Shown here: positions 22,284-26,514 of the stretch, one piece after another
Layout of the letters: each line of letters begins with the position of its first letter
Position numbering within the stretch: position 1 is the first letter of the stretch
Assembly: GCA_031368465.1 (NCBI GenBank)
Contig: JANMNT010000205.1
Coordinates: forward strand, 1-26,514
Direction of reading: 5' to 3'
Source of the DNA: UKL13-2 sp031368465
GTDB taxonomy: Bacteria > Pseudomonadota > Gammaproteobacteria > Burkholderiales > Usitatibacteraceae
Length of the DNA stretch: 26,514 nt
Translations under genes and position numbers: made by a program
Notes under the pieces: model-generated
Seen by the model: the letters and a program-made list of their open reading frames with translations, nothing else
What the model was told of the DNA's origin: nothing
The model's database searches: none

Positions 22284-23062
22284 ACGGCGTTTGACTCGGT
22301 TGTTTTGGCCCCGGTCGTATCATCTGCCGGGCTGGAGACGTCGATAAATCGTGCGGCGATAATGCCGATCTCGTACAAAATGCACAGTGGAATCGCCAGC
22401 GCCAACTGCGAGGCGACGTCCGGCGGAGTGACAACGGCAGCGACCACAAACGCGCCGACGATGACGTAGCGGCGCACCTCAACCAGTGTTTCAATCGTCA
22501 CCAGACGCGTGGCGACCAGCACCACCACCACCACCGGCGTTTCAAACGCCATGCCAAATGCCATGAACATGCCGAGTACAAAACTGAAGTAGTTTTCGAT
22601 ATCGGGTGCGACGGTGATGGTTGAAGGTGCGAGTTGCGCGATAAACGAAAAAACCATCTTGAACACAAAAAAGTAACAAAACGCCATACCGACAAAAAAC
22701 AATAACGTGCTCGAAACAATCAGCGGCAGCACAAAACGTTTTTCGTGTTTGTACAGACCGGGCGCGATGAATGCCCAGAGTTGGTACAAAATCACCGGCA
22801 GCGCAATCAAAAACGCAGTCATCATGGCAATTTTGAGCGGAATAAAAAATGGTGCGATCACGCCGGTGGCAATCATTTTGGATCCCTGCGGCAGTGCAGC
22901 CATCATCGGCGCAGCAAGAAAATCGTATAACTTGCCGGCGATGAACCATGGCGGCGTCACCAGCGGAAGCAGGATCACGACAAAAACGATCAAACAAACC
23001 ACCAACCGGTTGCGCAGCTCGACCAGGTGCGAAACAAACGTATCTTGAAGATTTTCAGACAT
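22280..23062 (-). CDS. tatC: Twin-arginine translocase subunit TatC
   Basis: About 260 residues from the ATG at 23062; the longer frame from 23068 needs a TTG. The N-terminal segment SHLVELRNRLV is the TatC signature, with the conserved E and R that contact the signal peptide. Six membrane helices follow, including a LYKHEKRFVLPLI loop and a glycine/phenylalanine-rich third pair (FVLGMFMAFGMAFETPV). TatC binds twin-arginine signal peptides in the inner membrane together with TatB. The gene lies 12 bp after tatB. Confidence 0.95.
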   Translation of the reverse strand: MSENLQDTFVSHLVELRNRLVVCLIVFVVILLPLVTPPWFIAGKLYDFLAAPMMAALPQGSKMIATGVIAPFFIPLKIAMMTAFLIALPVILYQLWAFIAPGLYKHEKRFVLPLIVSSTLLFFVGMAFCYFFVFKMVFSFIAQLAPSTITVAPDIENYFSFVLGMFMAFGMAFETPVVVVVLVATRLVTIETLVEVRRYVIVGAFVVAAVVTPPDVASQLALAIPLCILYEIGIIAARFIDVSSPADDTTGAKTTESNAV

Positions 23063-23074
23063 GGGCAATCGCGC

Positions 23075-23602
23075 CTAGACGTTGCGACGCGGCGGTTCGA
23101 TGCCGAGATCAAACGATTGCAGCTGGGATGTCACCGGCGCATAGCTTGGGGTTGAAGCATCAGCCGGCCGTGGCGTCGTTGCCGGCGTGGCGCCCGGCGG
23201 ATCAATGTGACCCGAGGCAAACAAGCCGTGTTCCTGTTGCGCGATCAATTCAGCTTGTGTCGGCACTGCCGCTGGCAAAGATGTCGCCGTTGGTGTGGCG
23301 GATACGGCATCCGCCGACGCCGCCTTTTCAACGGCGCGTGTTTCACTTTCAACCGCATTGGCGTGCGCCTGGACGGTTTGCTCGAATGATTTTGCCGCCG
23401 AGGTGACCTCCTCCTTCATCTTGGCGAGTTCGGAGAATTCCATTTCACGATTGATGTCTGCCTTGACATTGGCGACATACCGCTGCAATCGACCAAACAA
23501 ATGCCCGGCGGTGCGCGCGACCTTGGGCAGGCGCTCAGGGCCGAGCACAACAAGGGCAACCACACCGATCAGGGCGATTTCCGAAATGCCGACGTCAAAC
23601 AT
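23075..23602 (-). CDS. tatB: Sec-independent translocase protein TatB
   Basis: A 175-residue protein. MFDVGISEIALIGVVALVVLGP is the classic TatB N-terminal membrane helix, with the acidic residues and GP hinge, followed by an amphipathic helix (RLPKVARTAGHLFGRLQ). The C-terminal half is alanine/threonine/proline-rich and low in conserved residues. TatB forms the substrate receptor with TatC. It lies between tatA and tatC, in the usual order. Confidence 0.95.
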   Translation of the reverse strand: MFDVGISEIALIGVVALVVLGPERLPKVARTAGHLFGRLQRYVANVKADINREMEFSELAKMKEEVTSAAKSFEQTVQAHANAVESETRAVEKAASADAVSATPTATSLPAAVPTQAELIAQQEHGLFASGHIDPPGATPATTPRPADASTPSYAPVTSQLQSFDLGIEPPRRNV

Positions 23603-23644
23603 GGGGGATCAACACGAAGTTGGCGGAAAAACACAACGCAAGCG

Positions 23645-23866
23645 TTACGATTTCTGCTTATCCTTTACTTCGCCTTCAACCGTGACACCGGCTTTCTCGG
23701 CCAATTGTTCCGGCTTTTTTTCTTCCTCGCCACCCTTCACGCCGTCCTTGAAGCCCTTTACGGCACCACCGAGGTCGCTACCGATGTTGCGGAGCTTTTT
23801 GGTACCAAACACCAACAATACAATTACCAACACAATCAACCAGTGCCAAATGCTGAAACTTCCCAT
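23645..23866 (-). CDS. tatA: Sec-independent translocase protein TatA
   Basis: 73 residues from the ATG at 23866, which has AAGGAG seven bases upstream; a longer upstream frame is not needed. MGSFSIWHWLIVLVIVLLVFG is the membrane helix, followed by TKKLRNIGSDLGGAVKGFKDG, the amphipathic helix, and an acidic/lysine-rich tail. TatA polymerises to form the transport pore or membrane-weakening assembly. The next gene, tatB, starts 42 bp downstream. Confidence 0.95.
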   Translation of the reverse strand: MGSFSIWHWLIVLVIVLLVFGTKKLRNIGSDLGGAVKGFKDGVKGGEEEKKPEQLAEKAGVTVEGEVKDKQKS

Positions 23867-24124
23867 GATCATCTCCTTGCTGGACGTAAGAACGGATAGG
23901 TAAACAGTCTTTGCCCCGCCGGCATATACATCTGGCGCGGCAGGGTAATCAAACAAAACGTTATTGTAGCCGTCCCGTCAGCGCATATCATGACTGTCGT
24001 TTGACAACGAGCGGTCGGCATATGGTTAAACGGGGCGGTGTTGCGGGGGCGACGGGTGGGTGCCGTCAGCGGGAGTCAACCGGAAAAAGTCCTAAAGGCA
24101 CGTTTTTCGGAGTCGAGGTCTGTA
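23867..24124. other. 258-bp gap between hinT and tatA
   Basis: No gene is seen. It may hold a tatA promoter on the minus strand; a TACAAT is visible near 23966-23961, but no good -35 is found at normal spacing. No hairpin stands out. Confidence 0.35.
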
Positions 24125-24505
24125 TCAGGTACGGCCCGCCATGGTTCGTAGCGGTTCGCCTCCCGGGCGATTACCAAATACATGTATGTGCAAATGATAC
24201 ACCTCTTGGCCACCCATTTGGCCGGTATTGATCGCTGTGCGAAACCCGCCGGTCAAGCCCTGCTCGTTGGCCAGCACCGGCACCAGCGCCAACATTTTGC
24301 CCAGCAACGCCGTGTCGTCAGGAGTGGCGTCGGCGAGCGTGGCAATAAATTTTTTCGGGATGATCAAAAAATGCACGTCCGCCACCGGATGAATATCGTG
24401 AAATGCAAGCACGTCGTCATCTTCGTAGACTTTTTTGGACGGGATCTGGCCATTGATGATTTTGCCAAAAATGGTCGGATTGTCCGGCGTGTCATTTCCC
24501 ATCAT
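24125..24505 (-). CDS. hinT: HIT family purine nucleotide hydrolase (HinT-like)
   Basis: A 126-residue protein. TIFGKIINGQIPSKKVYEDDDVLAF is the typical HinT start, and YHLHIHVFG near the C-terminus carries the HxHxHxx triad with the catalytic histidine. HinT hydrolyses adenosine-5'-phosphoramidate-type substrates. The ATG overlaps the hisE stop (ATGA); a second ATG follows immediately. The gene lies between his and tat genes, a common betaproteobacterial arrangement. Confidence 0.93.
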   Translation of the reverse strand: MMGNDTPDNPTIFGKIINGQIPSKKVYEDDDVLAFHDIHPVADVHFLIIPKKFIATLADATPDDTALLGKMLALVPVLANEQGLTGGFRTAINTGQMGGQEVYHLHIHVFGNRPGGEPLRTMAGRT

Positions 24506-24822
24506 GACCTCGTGTTTTTTTCGGCAATGCCGGATATACCTTCACGACGGCTTAGCTCGGCTAACACATCCGATAGCGAAATATTTTGATGACCGAGCAT
24601 CACCAGCACATGAAAAAACAAATCGGCGGTTTCGTAAATGGTGGCCTCACGCGAGCCGGATTTTGCGGCGATGACCGTTTCGGTTGCTTCTTCACCGATT
24701 TTTTTCAGGATGGTGTCGAGGCCCTTGCTATTGAGCCTGGCAACGTACGATGTCTCGGGCGACGCGTTTTTGCGCGCAGCGATGGTCGCCTCAAGCAGTT
24801 GCAAAATATCCTGATTTGTCAT
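24502..24822 (-). CDS. hisE: Phosphoribosyl-ATP pyrophosphatase (HisE)
   Basis: A 106-residue protein carrying KKIGEEATETVIAAK and ETADLFFHVLVML, the EExxE and ExxD-type metal site of the MazG/HisE fold. It removes pyrophosphate from phosphoribosyl-ATP, the second step of histidine synthesis. Stand-alone HisE next to HisI, rather than a HisIE fusion, fits Betaproteobacteria. It starts two bases after hisI ends. Confidence 0.95.
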   Translation of the reverse strand: MTNQDILQLLEATIAARKNASPETSYVARLNSKGLDTILKKIGEEATETVIAAKSGSREATIYETADLFFHVLVMLGHQNISLSDVLAELSRREGISGIAEKNTRS

Positions 24823-24824
24823 GG

Positions 24825-25268
24825 TTAATCTTTGTGGTAGCCGGCGGGCTTGGTGAGATCAGCGACGATGGGGTCGGTATCGTCGGTCTGAACCAGTGTG
24901 CCATTTTCAAGACGGACAAAAAAACACCGCCGTCGTCCGGTATGGCAGGCAATGCCGCCGGTTTGCATGACCCTGATCAAAATGGTGTCGCCGTCACAAT
25001 CGAGCCGCAATTCGCGCACCTGCTGGATGTGTCCGGAGCTCTCGCCTTTTTTCCACAACGACTGTCTGGAACGCGAGAAATAATGCGCCTCACCGGTTTG
25101 GATGGTCAGCGCGAGTGACTCCCTGTTCATGTAGGCAAGCATCAACACTTCGTTGGATGTTGCGTCTTGGGCGATCGCCGGCACCAGTCCATTGGTGTCC
25201 CATTTGACGGCGTCCAGAATCATTGCGGGCGTGGTTGGATTCATTGCCGTTGGATTATTGTTTATCAC
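24825..25268 (-). CDS. hisI: Phosphoribosyl-AMP cyclohydrolase (HisI)
   Basis: A protein of up to 147 residues. VKWDTNGLVPAIAQD, VLMLAYMNRESL, HYFSRSRQSLWKKGESSGH, and the zinc-binding DCDGD and CHTGRRRCF are all present. It opens the purine ring of phosphoribosyl-AMP (third histidine step). The GTG start used here overlaps the hisF stop (GTGA); an in-frame ATG at 25244 is an alternative that would shorten it by 8 residues. Confidence 0.95.
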   Translation of the reverse strand: MINNNPTAMNPTTPAMILDAVKWDTNGLVPAIAQDATSNEVLMLAYMNRESLALTIQTGEAHYFSRSRQSLWKKGESSGHIQQVRELRLDCDGDTILIRVMQTGGIACHTGRRRCFFVRLENGTLVQTDDTDPIVADLTKPAGYHKD

Positions 25269-26026
25269 CGGACTTCAATGCCGCGTTCGGCCATGCGTTT
25301 TTTTGCTTGCCCGATGGTGTATTCGCCGAAATGAAAAATACTCGCGGCCAGCACCGCATCGGCGCGGCCCTCGATGACACCATCGGCCAGATGATCAAGT
25401 GTACCGACACCGCCCGATGCAATCACCGGCACACTCACCGCGTCGGCCACCGCGCGGGTCAGCGCCAGATCAAAGCCGGACTTGGTACCGTCGCGATCCA
25501 TGCTGGTGAGGAGTATTTCACCGGCGCCCAAATTATCGGTAACGTTTATGGCCCATTCAATGGCATCCAGTCCGGTCGGATTGCGCCCGCCGTGGGTAAA
25601 GACCTCCCATCCGCTGCCATCAGCGCGCCTGCGTGCATCGATCGCCACCACGATGGCTTGGGACCCAAAGCGGTGTGCCGCGTCGCTAACCAACTGCGGA
25701 TTGGTAATCGCCGCAGTGTTGATGCTGACCTTGTCTGCGCCTGCATTCATCAGGCGGCGGACGTCCTCAACCTTGCGCACACCGCCGCCGACCGTGAGCG
25801 GAATAAACACCTGTTCGGCCACTCTGGTGATAACGTCCAAAATCATGTCGCGCTGGTCGGAGCTGGCGGTAATATCGAGGAAGGTGATTTCATCGGCACC
25901 CTCGTCGTTGTATTTTTTGGCGATCTCAACCGGGTCACCGGCGTCGCGAAGGTTGACGAAGTTGACACCTTTGACAACGCGTCCCGCGTTGACGTCGAGA
26001 CAGGGAATGATTCGCTTGGCTAACAT
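25265..26026 (-). CDS. hisF: Imidazole glycerol phosphate synthase cyclase subunit (HisF)
   Basis: 253 residues from the ATG at 26026, giving MLAKRIIPCLDV, the canonical HisF start; the frame continues upstream but that part is not HisF-like. D11 (CLDV) and D130-region (AIDARR) acids, plus the GGGVR and SGGVG phosphate loops, are visible. It uses ammonia from HisH to make imidazole glycerol phosphate and AICAR. It follows hisA by 28 bp. Confidence 0.96.
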   Translation of the reverse strand: MLAKRIIPCLDVNAGRVVKGVNFVNLRDAGDPVEIAKKYNDEGADEITFLDITASSDQRDMILDVITRVAEQVFIPLTVGGGVRKVEDVRRLMNAGADKVSINTAAITNPQLVSDAAHRFGSQAIVVAIDARRRADGSGWEVFTHGGRNPTGLDAIEWAINVTDNLGAGEILLTSMDRDGTKSGFDLALTRAVADAVSVPVIASGGVGTLDHLADGVIEGRADAVLAASIFHFGEYTIGQAKKRMAERGIEVR

Positions 26027-26054
26027 GATCGGCTGGCGGGCACTTGTCGCCGGC

Positions 26055-26514
26055 TCAATTGGCGGCGTCTTGCGCGGCTTTGAAATCCAGTTTGCCTTCA
26101 TAAATGGCGCGCCCGGTGATGACGCCCATGATGCCCTCGGCTTCGACCAACTTCAATTTTTTCACGTCAGCCAGATCATTCAATCCGCCCGAGGCAATCA
26201 CGGGTACGGTCAGCGCCTGGGCGAGTTTGACGGTGGCATCGATGTTCACGCCGGTCATCATGCCGTCGCGGCCGATGTCGGTGTAGAGCACCGCCTCAAC
26301 GCCGTAGTCTTGAAACCGTTTGGCCAGATCGATCACGTCATGGCCTGACAGTTTGGACCAGCCATCGGTCGCCACCTTGCCGTCTTTTGCGTCGAGTGCC
26401 ACGACAATGTGGCCCGGAAACGCATCACACGCTTCGTGCAGAAACCCGGGGTTTTTGACTGCCGCGGTGCCGATCACAATATAGGTCACACCGTCGTCGA
26501 GATAACGTTCAATG
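26055..26514 (-). CDS. hisA: Phosphoribosylformimino-AICAR isomerase (HisA), 5' part outside the window
   Basis: The frame runs off the right edge; the visible C-terminal 150 or so residues begin IERYLDDGVTYIVIGTAAVKNP. LYTDIGRDGMMTG and IASGGLNDLADV are the second-half catalytic acid and phosphate loops of this TIM barrel. It performs the Amadori isomerisation before HisF. Confidence 0.95.
   Translation of the reverse strand, partial: IERYLDDGVTYIVIGTAAVKNPGFLHEACDAFPGHIVVALDAKDGKVATDGWSKLSGHDVIDLAKRFQDYGVEAVLYTDIGRDGMMTGVNIDATVKLAQALTVPVIASGGLNDLADVKKLKLVEAEGIMGVITGRAIYEGKLDFKAAQDAAN

Noticed and set aside
25482..26348. Long plus-strand ORFs opposite hisF and hisA (for example 288 residues)
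   Set aside because: Antisense to well-recognised his genes, with no recognisable domain.
1..26514. CRISPR array or cas genes to accompany the Tn7-like module
   Set aside because: No regularly spaced direct repeats and no Cas-like protein sequence were seen in any frame. TniQ is TnsD-sized, so a CRISPR-guided element is not supported within this window.

Overview
The window looks like a piece of a betaproteobacterial chromosome carrying a large accessory insertion. The right-hand 5.5 kb is ordinary chromosome on the minus strand: hisA(partial)-hisF-hisI-hisE-hinT-tatA-tatB-tatC followed by a secreted S1/P1-type nuclease. The his-HIT-tatABC order is one I know from Betaproteobacteria, so the taxonomic call rests on remembered synteny, not on a search. 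A tRNA-Gly(CCC) gene on the minus strand (21019-21092) marks the border between this backbone and the accessory DNA.

Just left of the tRNA 3' end sits a Tn7-like transposition module on the plus strand: a single-chain TnsA-TnsB fusion (15459-18203), a TnsC-type AAA+ ATPase (18200-19363) and a TnsD/TniQ-type target selector (19356-20882). No Cas genes or CRISPR array are in the window, so tniQ next to a tRNA suggests guide-independent homing to the tRNA. I could not place the exact transposon ends. The DNA left of the module reads as cargo or a defence-type island: an AT-hook protein, a ParB-fold protein and a Dam-like adenine methyltransferase (minus, 14968-11856); a plus-strand cluster of HIT protein, four-helix membrane protein and a PEP-synthase-like/MazG fusion (7956-11859); and a ubiquitin-like conjugation operon (4695-7491).

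The ubiquitin-like operon is the most striking system. Four tightly coupled genes encode a ubiquitin-like protein, an E2-like protein, a JAMM/JAB peptidase and an E1/ThiF-like activating enzyme. It resembles the bacterial ISG15-like (Bil/Bub) anti-phage systems, but here the peptidase lies between E2 and E1, and the ubiquitin-like protein ends in Q-G-W-V-M with no di-glycine. A divergent XRE regulator plus ImmA/IrrE protease (minus, 4354-3452) lies upstream across a 340-bp region with nested inverted repeats.

The far left carries the C-terminal end of an Rhs protein with a GHH-type nuclease toxin tip (2-1396), its SUKH-family immunity protein (1400-1999), a possible remnant coding stretch, and a PD-(D/E)XK nuclease-like protein (2520-3416). 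Overall the window reads as conflict and defence functions stacked beside a tRNA by a Tn7-like element.
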